The notes below the pieces were generated by a model. It did no database searches. It had not been told where the DNA came from and saw only the letters and a program-made list of their open reading frames with translations. A DNA stretch of 37,628 nt from a virus. A program made the translations under genes and the position numbers. How positions within the stretch are numbered: position 1 is the stretch's first letter; each line of letters starts with the position of its first letter. Positions 12,780 through 19,712 of this stretch are shown here, piece by piece. The stretch is from positions 1 to 37,628 of IMG/VR virus record IMGVR_UViG_3300025921_000053. One strand, 5' to 3'.

Positions 12780-13426
12780 CGCCCAGCTCCCGCGCCCTTG
12801 CCCTTGAAGTACTGCTCGATCATCTGCTCGGCTTGTTGCAGCGCATTCCAGGCCACGGCGGTTTCAGTGACGTCCGGATGTGCCTTCTTCGCCGCCGCGC
12901 GGTAGAGCTGGCGGAACGCATCGTAATCTGACAGCACGCGTTCGGGAGTGTAGCCGGTCAGGCCGGAGAGTGATATCACACGCGCCGCGAAATCGTTCAG
13001 GGAGTTCGTGCCGCCGGGCGCTTCGATGGCTTTCCAGCCGCGATACTGCTCGCCCTTCGCCCCGACGCCGTACAGCGTGGCCAGGCGGAGATGTTCGAGG
13101 TGCAGCGCGATGGCGCGGAGGTTCTGCTGCCAGTTTTGGAAGTGGTCGCAGGGCAGGGCCAGCGACCCGTACTTACTGTCGAAGCTCAGGATGACGCCCG
13201 GTTGATCTGGCGAGGCGCCGCTATACGGCCAGCCATCGTTCCTGATTTGACCGTCGCGGAATCCGGCTTCCACGGTGCCGTTCTTCGCTTGGAGGTGGCG
13301 CAGCTCGCGTTCGAGTGTATCGAGCGTGCTCGAATACTTGCCCGAGAATACCGGCTTGTGGCGCTTGTGGTTTGCTGTCTTCTCGCCGATCCAGCGGGTG
13401 AGTGGGCGGAAACGGAGGTCTATCAT
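12776..13426 (-). CDS. J-domain-like (DnaJ-type) phage protein
   Basis: 216 aa. The C-terminal 50 residues carry the J-domain hallmark: YDAFRQLYRAAAKKAHPDV with the HPD tripeptide between two helices, then AWNALQQAEQMIEQYF. The N-terminal 150 residues are alpha/beta with no known domain. J-domain proteins stimulate DnaK. Directly after the replication-type gene it may remodel the replication complex through host DnaK, comparable in logic to lambda O/P with host DnaJ/K. ATGA overlap with the preceding gene. Confidence 0.65.
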   Translation of the reverse strand: MIDLRFRPLTRWIGEKTANHKRHKPVFSGKYSSTLDTLERELRHLQAKNGTVEAGFRDGQIRNDGWPYSGASPDQPGVILSFDSKYGSLALPCDHFQNWQQNLRAIALHLEHLRLATLYGVGAKGEQYRGWKAIEAPGGTNSLNDFAARVISLSGLTGYTPERVLSDYDAFRQLYRAAAKKAHPDVTETAVAWNALQQAEQMIEQYFKGKGAGAGR

Positions 13427-14790
13427 TTAGCGGCTCCCGCAAATTCGTTCGTCAGCTCAGGGTAGTCGAGCAGTATTTCCTGTTTTTGTTTTTTTGAGAG
13501 CCACTTACTGGTACGGAGATGCTCGCGTGCCCTCTGAACGCGCTCCGCGCGGTACTCCGGGGTTGCGGTGTACTCATCGAGGCGCCTGTTTTCCTCGGCA
13601 ATTCGGGCTGATGCGTCCGCTGCATTTTGGCGATCCGCGGCCTGTTGGGTGTCGTACTCGTTGAGCGCCTGGACGCGCGGGCGCAACGTGCCTTTGTATT
13701 CCGGAGGTAGTCCAAGCCACAGTCCCTCACTCTTCTGGCCGTGTTTCTTGACCAGGCATGAGGCCAGTTCTTCGTCGGTGATCATCGGTCGCTCTTGCCT
13801 GGCGATCATCAGGGCGATCAGCACAAAGGCTTCGTCGACCGTCGGGAATATGCCGCGCCCCTTCGTCAGCGTCACGGGATAGCGGAAGGGTTCCGGCTTT
13901 CTGGATGAAGTGGAACTGGAGCCAGCAGCAGCGGCCACGCTCAGGGGCGGCGGCGCGCCCGAAGCTGTCTTGGCTGCTGCTGTTGTTGTAGTGTTCCTTT
14001 CAACTTTCCTTTCTTCCTTATATGTGGACTCACTCCTGAGGACCGCTTGCACCTCACGGGTGAGTAGTTCCCAGGCTTTTTCGACCGCCGTTGCGATACT
14101 TGTCCGGAGGCACTCATTCCCGAGAACAATTTGCTCGGTAAGTCCCGTGTTTTTAACGAAACCTTCCATCAGGCTCGGCTGAAAAAAACACTTGCGCATG
14201 AAAGTGAAAAGCTGTAAGTTATTGGAGTCGCAACTGGTTAGAAGTCCATTGTTCTCAGGATTGAGTACAATTTCTTCTTGCTTAACCTCCAGGACTTTGA
14301 CCAGTTTCGATCGGCGCGGGTGAGCGTACGTGTACACGTGAGCCTTGCCTTTGAACTTTCCAGTGACGCGCACCAAGCCGCGGTCATCCGCATTTTTGAG
14401 CGCTCGCCGGATATTGTTCATCCCCACTTTTGCCGCTGAGGCGATTTGCTGGAAAGTGGCGGGCTTCCCGGTTTTTGGGAACATCACCAGTCGCCGCCCG
14501 TAGCCAGTCGACCACAGCTCGCACACCGCGAGCACGCGGTACATCTCGTCATGGCCTGGCCTGACCTTCTCAGCTCTCAGACTTTTACCGTCGACGCGCT
14601 TGCCGTCTTTGTCGTAGTACTCACTCGGACGGTTCTGCGCGCGGAGCTTGTCTTTGACGGTGAGCATCCACTCGCCATCCGGCGCCTGCATGCGCGTCGA
14701 GAACCGGCGCTTCTGCCGCTGCAACTCCACACTGTCCACGTCGCCTGAACCTTCACGTGCGACCCGCTTCCGTTCGGCGTTCTCTCTCAT
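13423..14790 (-). CDS. Replication-type winged-helix protein
   Basis: 455 aa. Residues about 85-175 form a winged-helix block (KPATFQQIASAAKVGMNNIR, LVRVTGKFKGKAHVYTYAHP) as in phage replication initiators. A low-complexity Thr/Ala/Pro/Ser linker (about 268-300) leads to a helical C-terminal region (QNAADASARIAEENRRLDEY). The ATG overlaps the stop of a linker ORF; AAAGG stands 8 nt upstream. No helicase or primase motifs seen. Likely binds a replication origin; none is obvious. Confidence 0.6.
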   Translation of the reverse strand: MRENAERKRVAREGSGDVDSVELQRQKRRFSTRMQAPDGEWMLTVKDKLRAQNRPSEYYDKDGKRVDGKSLRAEKVRPGHDEMYRVLAVCELWSTGYGRRLVMFPKTGKPATFQQIASAAKVGMNNIRRALKNADDRGLVRVTGKFKGKAHVYTYAHPRRSKLVKVLEVKQEEIVLNPENNGLLTSCDSNNLQLFTFMRKCFFQPSLMEGFVKNTGLTEQIVLGNECLRTSIATAVEKAWELLTREVQAVLRSESTYKEERKVERNTTTTAAAKTASGAPPPLSVAAAAGSSSTSSRKPEPFRYPVTLTKGRGIFPTVDEAFVLIALMIARQERPMITDEELASCLVKKHGQKSEGLWLGLPPEYKGTLRPRVQALNEYDTQQAADRQNAADASARIAEENRRLDEYTATPEYRAERVQRAREHLRTSKWLSKKQKQEILLDYPELTNEFAGAAK

Positions 14791-14909
14791 CGGTGATTAC
14801 CTTTCGAATTCATAAAATGCTTTTCTCCTTTCAGAACTTCAAACTTTTTTCTTCGGGGACCAGTGGTTGTCGCCCTGGAGTGGTCCGCCGTTTGCGCCTG
14901 ATCCCTCAC
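14787..14909 (-). CDS. Linker ORF through boundary repeat 9
   Basis: 40 codons from a GTG overlapping the upstream stop (GTGA) to a TGA overlapping the replication gene ATG (ATGA). Reads the repeat as RDQAQTADHSRATTTGPRR, then a basic tail. An internal ATG with AAAGGAG ahead would give only the last 8 residues. Confidence 0.45.
   Translation of the reverse strand: MRDQAQTADHSRATTTGPRRKKFEVLKGEKHFMNSKGNHR
14851..14900 (+). repeat. Boundary repeat, copy 9
   Basis: CTTCGGGGACCAGTGG ... CGCCGTTTGCGCC. Inverted pair with copy 10 around 14906-15478. Confidence 0.9.
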
Positions 14910-15478
14910 TGCGCCCTGGCTCGCAGCACTGATACCTCGACGGGTGTCAACTCCCAGGCCGCCAGAACGATCCACGCGTCCTTGCCGATCCGCTTGAGTA
15001 AGTACGGATCGGTGGGGATGTTTTCCCAATTCGCCTCCCAGAGCAGGTGATAGTCCGAGAGCCGGTGGATCGGCCTGTGCTGTGGAGGAATTCGCGGGAG
15101 GCGTGCCATGTGCCGGTATTGAGTCCGTCCAGTTATTTCCCGAGGGACCGGGCGATTGGGCCAGGGAATCTCGAAATACCATTCCGCAGCTCGGCTTCGA
15201 TTCTGGTTGCAGAGGAGAACGTGTGTCGATGAATACAGCTCGCAGGTACACATGCTCTGATCGGCCCGCATGATGGCCAGGCGCGGCCTGCCGAACTCAT
15301 CGAGGCCGCCGTCACGGATTGCCTGAAGCGCGGACATCACGGTTTTGCCGCGCGCGATCTCGCGGTAGATCCGCTCGATCTCCCAATCTGCTTTGTCGTA
15401 GGAGCCGCGATGCTGTTTGTATTCCCGGAGTGCTGCTGCTGCGTCTTCGGGAGAAAACTGAATGTGTTGAACGTTCAT
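14906..15478 (-). CDS. Repeat-bracketed phage protein
   Basis: 190 aa. AAAGGTG stands 5 nt before the ATG. Helical N-terminus (PEDAAAALREYKQHRGSYDK, WEIERIYREIARG), then a region with Cys and aromatics (CTCELYSSTHVLLC) and a Pro-rich middle. It resembles early-region phage proteins but no family is assigned. Enclosed by inverted boundary repeats. Confidence 0.6.
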   Translation of the reverse strand: MNVQHIQFSPEDAAAALREYKQHRGSYDKADWEIERIYREIARGKTVMSALQAIRDGGLDEFGRPRLAIMRADQSMCTCELYSSTHVLLCNQNRSRAAEWYFEIPWPNRPVPREITGRTQYRHMARLPRIPPQHRPIHRLSDYHLLWEANWENIPTDPYLLKRIGKDAWIVLAAWELTPVEVSVLRARAQ

Positions 15479-15481
15479 AAG

Positions 15482-15706
15482 TCACCTTTCTTTGGAAACG
15501 GAAGAGGCGCAAACGGCGGACCACTGAGGACCGACAACCTCTGACCCCGAAGAAATCCCGATCAGAATCTCCTCAGCAAACCAGTCATTGATGCAGATGA
15601 GTCGCTGAGGATTGTCAGTGGGAACTTCCTGGAGCGCCCAGCGCTGCATGGCGCGCGCGAAGTCGATCTCGGAAGGGAAGTCGGAGTGGGAGGGTTGATT
15701 CGTCAC
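15482..15706 (-). CDS. 74-aa protein with repeat-coded C-terminus
   Basis: GTG overlapping the upstream stop (GTGA). EIDFARAMQRWALQEVP and INDWFAEEILIGI form a short helical domain. The final 20 residues (SEVVGPQWSAVCASSVSKER) are read from boundary repeat copy 10, with the SAVCA motif of the linker peptides. Confidence 0.55.
   Translation of the reverse strand: MTNQPSHSDFPSEIDFARAMQRWALQEVPTDNPQRLICINDWFAEEILIGISSGSEVVGPQWSAVCASSVSKER
15505..15552 (-). repeat. Boundary repeat, copy 10
   Basis: GCGCAAACGGCGGACC core, diverged middle, CCCCGAAG. Lies within the 3' coding end of 15482-15706. Confidence 0.85.
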
Positions 15707-16512
15707 GGCCGTTGCACCTTCCCGGCTTCGATCAGCCGATACAGGCGTTCAACGCGGGAAGCGTTGCGGGCGGTGATGAGGTCTTTTCGGAATTGAATCG
15801 CCGCGCTGAATCCCATCCGCTTCGCAAGGAAGGTTTTGGTGTAGCCGCGTCCGATGAGATCGTTCAGCAGCCGCCAGGTCGGCCCCGCCGGGATGAGCGC
15901 GTGGTCGGCCCGGGCGAGCTCGGGAGTTACCGCGAGGATCTTGCGCGCCGTCCGCTCACGGATGCGCAGGCGTTTCCCGATTTTGATTTCCTGCAGGATT
16001 GTCTGGCCAACGTCGGAGGCAGCGTACACCGCTCGTCGGCCGACGCCTTGACCGGATAACCATTGCAGGTGGGCGCGCGCCTCAGATGCGTCGGTGTAGC
16101 CGTTCCGATCGCCGCGCTGGCGCGCCTTGGCCCGAACCATTGCGTAGCGGGTGTGCGCCTGCCTACAGGCCGGGCAGTGACACCCAGCGACGTACCGCAT
16201 GTGCGATCCGTGGGGCTTGCGCTCACACAGTACCCGGAGACGGTCGAATCTGGAAGGGTCGCGCCGGTCCCCAGCCAGCGACGGGCAGGCACCCCGAGCG
16301 GCATCAAAACCTAATTTTTGTGGGACGGAAGCCTGAAGCTCAACTTCCGATAACAGAGAGTTTGGTCCAGTTTCAGGTACTGGTACTTCCGCTTCGAATT
16401 GTGAACGCGGTATCAAATGATCCCTCAAGCGAAAGGGAAGCCCCGCATCGAAGCGAGGCGCTTTTGCCGGCCTTTGAAGCCAGGCCCTCGCCCCGGATGC
16501 AGAGCAGATCAA
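15703..16512 (-). CDS. Zinc-binding HTH-type conserved protein
   Basis: The open frame is 269 aa from a TTG, but similarity to a known pattern begins near residue 95. There YVAGCHCPACRQAHTRYAM (Cys cluster) leads to HLQWLSGQGVGRRAVYAASD, GKRLRIRERTARKILAV and LIGRGYTKTFLAKRMG, two HTH-like blocks. Such proteins occur widely in actinobacterial and acidobacterial genomes and phages, with function unknown. A terminator-like hairpin lies inside the first 30 codons, so the real start is probably nearer 16200-16300. Confidence 0.55.
   Translation of the reverse strand: MICSASGARAWLQRPAKAPRFDAGLPFRLRDHLIPRSQFEAEVPVPETGPNSLLSEVELQASVPQKLGFDAARGACPSLAGDRRDPSRFDRLRVLCERKPHGSHMRYVAGCHCPACRQAHTRYAMVRAKARQRGDRNGYTDASEARAHLQWLSGQGVGRRAVYAASDVGQTILQEIKIGKRLRIRERTARKILAVTPELARADHALIPAGPTWRLLNDLIGRGYTKTFLAKRMGFSAAIQFRKDLITARNASRVERLYRLIEAGKVQRP
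16440..16465. terminator. Terminator-like hairpin
   Basis: GCCCCGC, 6-nt loop, GCGAGGC, then GCTTTT on the plus strand. Its place inside the long frame of 15703-16512 argues for a later start of that gene. Confidence 0.35.
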
Positions 16513-16654
16513 CCAGCCGTCGCCGGTCTCTGAAACAATACATCTTCGGAGGCGCGTGGCGCAAGCCGAATGCCCAAAATTCTCTTTGTGAAGCCTCGGT
16601 TACGATACTCCAGGCCAGTTACCGGGCGCAAGCCCCGGTCCCGCCATTCCAACG

Positions 16655-16676
16655 ATTCGTGACAATTCGCACGATT
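16655..16676. promoter_or_regulatory. Operator-like inverted repeat
   Basis: ATTCGTG, 8 nt, CACGATT (one mismatch) between the divergent genes 15703-16512 and 16715-16954. Possible binding site of a dimeric regulator. Confidence 0.3.
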
Positions 16677-16714
16677 TCAGGCATACTTGTCCCAATTCAG
16701 AAAGCCCGTGCCTG

Positions 16715-16954
16715 ATGAGCGCCCACCTCAGGATCATGCCAATGCCGCCGGGTGATGAGCCGCCGCCGCCCAGCCTGTTTGACAGGGTGAACGACGCCGC
16801 CGCCCGCATAGATCGGATTTACGACGAATTCGACCGGCACGACATCATCCTAGTGAAGCTCCGGGTTGCCGAGCTGCAGCGCGAAAGAGCCGAAGAAAAA
16901 GTCCGGCGGCTTACCAGCCACCTCGAAGAAGCGCATCGCCGCGGCGATCACTGA
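16715..16954 (+). CDS. Small coiled-coil protein
   Basis: 79 aa on the plus strand. A Pro-rich start (PMPPGDEPPPPSLFDRVND) leads to a charged coiled coil (LRVAELQRERAEEKVRRLTS). An inner ATG at 16736 preceded by AGGA is equally possible. Isolated from other plus-strand genes. No family recognised. Confidence 0.45.
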   Translation: MSAHLRIMPMPPGDEPPPPSLFDRVNDAAARIDRIYDEFDRHDIILVKLRVAELQRERAEEKVRRLTSHLEEAHRRGDH

Positions 16955-17159
16955 GATTACAGATTTCATGGAAGACCTGCGCCGCACCGTCGCTTTCGCG
17001 CCGGTTGCTGGTAGAACCGTGAGGGCGCTATGCTGATTCTTCCGCGTCATACCAATGAAAGGGCCGATATAACTCCGGACGGTGTGAGTCTGGCGAATCT
17101 AGTTGGTCCAGACCTAGAGGCTCTGCCGATGACCGAGGGGCTCCGGTAGGCAAGGCTGC
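16955..17159. other. Intergenic region with a copied gene start
   Basis: About 200 bp with no convincing gene. 16968-17012 begins ATGGAAGACC and matches the start of the ORF at 4923 (minus) at roughly 39 of 45 positions. On the plus strand it opens only a 22-codon frame. Confidence 0.35.
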
Positions 17160-17303
17160 TCATCGAAAGACTAGAACCGGATTTGGCCCGCCAAACGATG
17201 AAGGCCCGGAGCTGCCCCAGGCTCCGGTAAAGATCCTCCAGGCGCAAACGGCGAACCGCCCCAGGGCGACAGCCACTTCTCCCCGAAGAAAAAAGCATTT
17301 CAT
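17160..17303 (-). CDS. Linker ORF through boundary repeat 11
   Basis: 47 codons. The ATG overlaps the upstream stop (ATGA). Starts MKCFFLRGEVAVALGRFAVC from the repeat, then a Gly/Ser/Pro tail. Unlike the other linkers its end meets no gene; it closes the transcription unit. Confidence 0.35.
   Translation of the reverse strand: MKCFFLRGEVAVALGRFAVCAWRIFTGAWGSSGPSSFGGPNPVLVFR
17232..17288 (-). repeat. Boundary repeat, copy 11
   Basis: Near-consensus copy with GGAGGATC extension. Preceded, like copy 15, by GAAATGC on the minus strand. Confidence 0.9.
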
Positions 17304-17491
17304 CGCAGCCACACTACCAGCAGCAGCACCACGTTCCCCGCGAAGCTCAGCGCGAGCCACAGCTTCAGCCGGAAGATGCGCTCGTAGGGCAGGTCCGCGC
17401 CGATGCCGCGCGCGACGAAGCGATCGCCGCGCCGCTCGAACAAGGGCGAGCTGCGGTAGACGTGGCGCGGTTCGTGGTCGTGGTCGATCAC
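17300..17491 (-). CDS. Small tail-anchored membrane protein
   Basis: 63 aa from a GTG overlapping the upstream stop (GTGA). A His-rich soluble start (DHDHEPRHVYRSSPLFERRG) ends in a C-terminal membrane helix (LWLALSFAGNVVLLLVVWL). No family recognised. Confidence 0.6.
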   Translation of the reverse strand: MIDHDHEPRHVYRSSPLFERRGDRFVARGIGADLPYERIFRLKLWLALSFAGNVVLLLVVWLR

Positions 17492-17883
17492 TTCACGCCT
17501 TCGCTGTTTTGTGGTGAACCTGCGCCGCTCGGCCGCTCCGCTGCCTCGCTTTTGGCTGTGGGGGCAGGGAAGGCAATGTGCCACTTTCGAATGACTTCTC
17601 CCCAATCGATCTGATGCATAGTCAATTCCGACCCGCCAACCGTGAGGACACGGGAGAAGTGCTGCTGGAGATGCGCAAGCCTTAGAGATTCTGGATCGAA
17701 GTTCTGTGGAAGCGCAAAGCCGATTCCGTGATCGCCCTCGTCCTGAAAAAAGACACAAACAACGCATGCCGTACAGAAACCACGGGTCGCTTTCCTAAAA
17801 GGCCGCGCGGCCCCCTTGCTTTCCAGTGACGCTCGGCACCAATCGCCGCAACGTCGGCACCGAACACGACGCAACTCAGCCAT
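17488..17883 (-). CDS. Zinc-ribbon protein
   Basis: 131 aa from the ATG at 17883. Two Cys pairs at the N-terminus (RCRRCGDWC, then CTACVVC) suggest zinc binding. The rest is a mixed domain (GIGFALPQNFDPESLRLAHL, IDWGEVIRKWHIAF). The start overlaps the ribbon-helix-helix gene by 8 nt. Possible nucleic acid-binding accessory protein. Confidence 0.55.
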   Translation of the reverse strand: MAELRRVRCRRCGDWCRASLESKGAARPFRKATRGFCTACVVCVFFQDEGDHGIGFALPQNFDPESLRLAHLQQHFSRVLTVGGSELTMHQIDWGEVIRKWHIAFPAPTAKSEAAERPSGAGSPQNSEGVK

Positions 17884-18115
17884 CCACTCGCCCCCCAACC
17901 AGCTCCGCGCGGCCGCGCGGAGCGGAAGCAACGTCACTTCGTAACGCCCGGTCGAGTCCCGCCATCACTTCCTCGCCATCGCGCCGCGCGGGCGAGTCGA
18001 GCAGCGCCGCGCGGATCTCGTTCGAGACGCTCCGGTGATTGCGCTCTGCGGATTGCTTCACGCGCGCCAGCTCTTCGCTGGTCAACCGCACGCGGACAAC
18101 TTCGCTGAGTTTCAT
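17876..18115 (-). CDS. Ribbon-helix-helix DNA-binding protein
   Basis: 79 aa. KLSEVVRVRLTSEELARVKQ then RNHRSVSNEIRAALLDSPAR is a CopG/Arc-type ribbon-helix-helix: beta strand RVRL, then two helices. GGGAGG lies 5 nt before the ATG, which overlaps the previous stop. Such dimers repress phage or plasmid promoters. It is a candidate ligand for the operators at 20593-20714. The C-terminal tail is unstructured. Confidence 0.7.
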   Translation of the reverse strand: MKLSEVVRVRLTSEELARVKQSAERNHRSVSNEIRAALLDSPARRDGEEVMAGLDRALRSDVASAPRGRAELVGGRVDG

Positions 18116-18267
18116 GGCATCCTCCCGACCAGCAGCTCGAGCGCATGCACCGCGCGCGCGGCGCCCAGCGCGTCCGGGATCGAGGCCGCGGCGATGATGA
18201 GAAGCACCACGGTCAATTGTACGCGCCAGTGGTTTAAGTAGTACCAGGAGAGTAAGTGCTGTTTCAT
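18112..18267 (-). CDS. 51-aa membrane protein
   Basis: AAAGGA 8 nt before the ATG. One membrane helix (WRVQLTVVLLIIAAASIP) and a short soluble tail. The stop overlaps the ribbon-helix-helix gene start. Function unknown. Confidence 0.55.
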   Translation of the reverse strand: MKQHLLSWYYLNHWRVQLTVVLLIIAAASIPDALGAARAVHALELLVGRMP

Positions 18268-18269
18268 GG

Positions 18270-18575
18270 TCAAAGTCCTTTCTCTTCGGGGTCCGTGGGA
18301 TGCTGCTCTGAGCGGTCCGCCGTTTGCGCCTGAGCCTTCTTAACGGCGTTTTCACGGACGCAATCCCGGAGCACGCTCGTCTCTGTTGCATCCAGCCGTG
18401 CGTAAACTTCTTCGAGATCCGCGCCTGTCAATCCTGTCGCGCGTACTTGGCCGCGCAGAATCTCGATCAGCGCCGCCCTTTCCATGTCCGCGTTAGTAGG
18501 AACCCCGATGACTGTACGGCGATAGCCGCCACTGCGGCGTCCCTGCTCATTGAAGCGACCGCCTTTGCCTGTCAT
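18270..18575 (-). CDS. Repeat-bracketed protein with repeat-coded tail
   Basis: 101 aa. The GGAGG of boundary repeat copy 13 stands 5 nt before the ATG (GGAGGATCGAATG). The core (ADMERAALIEILRGQVRATG, LEEVYARLDATETSVLRDCV) is helical. The last 20 residues (AQTADRSEQHPTDPEEKGL) come from copy 12. No family recognised. Confidence 0.6.
   Translation of the reverse strand: MTGKGGRFNEQGRRSGGYRRTVIGVPTNADMERAALIEILRGQVRATGLTGADLEEVYARLDATETSVLRDCVRENAVKKAQAQTADRSEQHPTDPEEKGL
18284..18331 (+). repeat. Boundary repeat, copy 12
   Basis: CTTCGGGGTCCGTGG ... CGCCGTTTGCGCC. Encodes the tail of 18270-18575; inverted pair with copy 13. Confidence 0.9.
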
Positions 18576-18652
18576 TCGATCCTCCAGGCGCAAACGGCGG
18601 ATCGCTGACAGCAGCTTACGACCGAACCCGAAGCAAGAATCATTTCAATCAC
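18572..18652 (-). CDS. Linker ORF through boundary repeat 13
   Basis: 26 codons. GTG overlaps the HNH stop (GTGA) and TGA overlaps the next ATG (ATGA). Ends CCQRSAVCAWRIE, nearly the same ending as the linkers at 11705 and 19567 although its first half uses another frame of the repeat. Confidence 0.45.
   Translation of the reverse strand: MIEMILASGSVVSCCQRSAVCAWRIE
18577..18633 (-). repeat. Boundary repeat, copy 13
   Basis: Diverged CTTCGGGT end, intact core and GGAGGATCGA extension used as ribosome site. Confidence 0.9.
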
Positions 18653-19080
18653 GCAATCCTCCTCCTAAAAGCAGACTCCTTCGGAATCTCCAACCTACAC
18701 CTCCACCACAGCTTCCTGAGCGTGGCGAGCGCCGGCATCAGCCCATCCACCGCCCTGCCGAGAAAGTAGTGCTCGCCATCGATGGAGGCGACGAACTGCC
18801 CGTCGCGCACGCGCACCAACGGCCTGGCGTTCAGCCGTTTCACGATGGCCGCGATATCGAGCGAGTGGTGCGCGCCGAAGTTCCGGCCGAGCCGGTGATA
18901 GCTGTCGTTGCCGGTGCGGTGATGGCGCCGGCAGAGCGGGATGCACGAAAGGTCAGACGAGCGTTGCCCGAGCCCGTGCGGCCCCGTGTGCGCTGCTTCG
19001 ATGCCGTAGGTGACGGAGCACACGACGCAGGGCAGTGTCCGTATCCACGCGAGGTACTCGGGGGAGCGTGCGGGCTTCAT
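18649..19080 (-). CDS. HNH-type nuclease (DUF968/Ref-like)
   Basis: 143 aa from the ATG at 19080. LPCVVCSVTYGIEAAHTGPH, then IPLCRRHHRTGNDSYHRLG, is the C-x2-C ... AH ... C-x2-HH pattern of phage DUF968/Ref-like HNH nucleases. These can act on recombination intermediates. The C-terminal half (GEHYFLGRAVDGLMPALATL) is not recognised. The ATG overlaps the preceding stop by 4 nt. Confidence 0.7.
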   Translation of the reverse strand: MKPARSPEYLAWIRTLPCVVCSVTYGIEAAHTGPHGLGQRSSDLSCIPLCRRHHRTGNDSYHRLGRNFGAHHSLDIAAIVKRLNARPLVRVRDGQFVASIDGEHYFLGRAVDGLMPALATLRKLWWRCRLEIPKESAFRRRIA

Positions 19081-19295
19081 ATCTTCGGCACCTCCCAGTA
19101 GAATTTGTGGCCGCGCGCCTCGTGGCTCAGTTGCAGCTTCGCCGGCGGGGGATTGACCGGCAGGACGGAATAGCCCGATTTCAGCCCGAGAGCGATCCCG
19201 CCGATGGTGTTGGCCTGCGCCTCGCGCCCGTCGCACTCGAAGTAGAGCGGGAGGATGTTTTTGCCGCGGCTTCGTCTGACTAACCACCAGCTCAT
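19077..19295 (-). CDS. 72-aa basic protein
   Basis: The ATG overlaps the upstream stop (ATGA). KNILPLYFECDGREAQANTI and LSHEARGHKFYWEVPKI suggest a small beta-rich fold. No family recognised. Placed directly before the HNH gene. Confidence 0.55.
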   Translation of the reverse strand: MSWWLVRRSRGKNILPLYFECDGREAQANTIGGIALGLKSGYSVLPVNPPPAKLQLSHEARGHKFYWEVPKI

Positions 19296-19567
19296 GATTC
19301 GCCGACTTTCTTTTTGGCTTCGGGCTCAGTGGGATGCTGCCCTGGACCGCCCGCCGTTTGCGCCTGTGGCGTCGTGCGGCCCTCCATTGCTCGGACCCGA
19401 TTGCGCATGTCCCTCAATTCGCCCAGGGTCATCGGATAGCAATACTGATCGATCCTCGCATCCAGATCCACGCGTTCGAGTGTGCGGGCAATCTGCTCTT
19501 CCGATCCGCCCTCGTATAGAATGCGCGCCAGCTTCCTGAACTTATCGGAGGGCATCACTCGATCCAT
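19292..19567 (-). CDS. Repeat-bracketed protein with repeat-coded tail
   Basis: 91 aa. GGAGG from boundary repeat copy 15 stands 8 nt before the ATG. Helical core (SDKFRKLARILYEGGSEEQI, TLGELRDMRNRVRAMEG). The tail (PQAQTAGGPGQHPTEPEAKK) is encoded by copy 14 in the same frame as the tail of 18270-18575. Function unknown. Confidence 0.6.
   Translation of the reverse strand: MDRVMPSDKFRKLARILYEGGSEEQIARTLERVDLDARIDQYCYPMTLGELRDMRNRVRAMEGRTTPQAQTAGGPGQHPTEPEAKKKVGES
19318..19365 (+). repeat. Boundary repeat, copy 14
   Basis: CTTCGGGCTCAGTGG ... CGCCGTTTGCGCC. Coding tail of 19292-19567; inverted pair with copy 15. Confidence 0.9.
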
Positions 19568-19650
19568 CACTCGGCCCTCCAGGCGCAAACGGCGGATTGT
19601 TCCAGGACGAAAACCACTTCTCCCCGAAGAAGAAAGCATTTGCATTTCAT
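19567..19650 (-). CDS. Linker ORF through boundary repeat 15
   Basis: 27 codons. The ATG overlaps the stop of the 21-aa gene (ATGA) and the TGA overlaps the next ATG (TGATG). Encodes FLLRGEVVFVLEQSAVCAWR. Confidence 0.45.
   Translation of the reverse strand: MKCKCFLLRGEVVFVLEQSAVCAWRAE
19576..19628 (-). repeat. Boundary repeat, copy 15
   Basis: Near-consensus copy. Its GGAGG is the ribosome site of 19292-19567. Confidence 0.9.
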
Positions 19651-19712
19651 TGCAGAATCCTCCAGAGCGTGAGGATCAGCAGAAGGGCGAAAAGGAATTT
19701 CTTGAGTCTCAT
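19647..19712 (-). CDS. 21-aa membrane microprotein
   Basis: MRLKKFLFALLLILTLWRIL plus Gln: a basic start and a single hydrophobic helix. Both ends overlap neighbours by ATGA. Small size leaves doubt, but the coupling on both sides supports translation. Confidence 0.45.
   Translation of the reverse strand: MRLKKFLFALLLILTLWRILQ

Noticed and set aside
15999-16715. 238-aa plus-strand frame
   Set aside because: Shadow of the conserved zinc/HTH gene on the minus strand; no ribosome site and arginine-rich composition.
17047-17298. 83-aa frame through repeat copy 11
   Set aside because: Another frame of the repeat; the coupled linker at 17160-17303 explains the region better.
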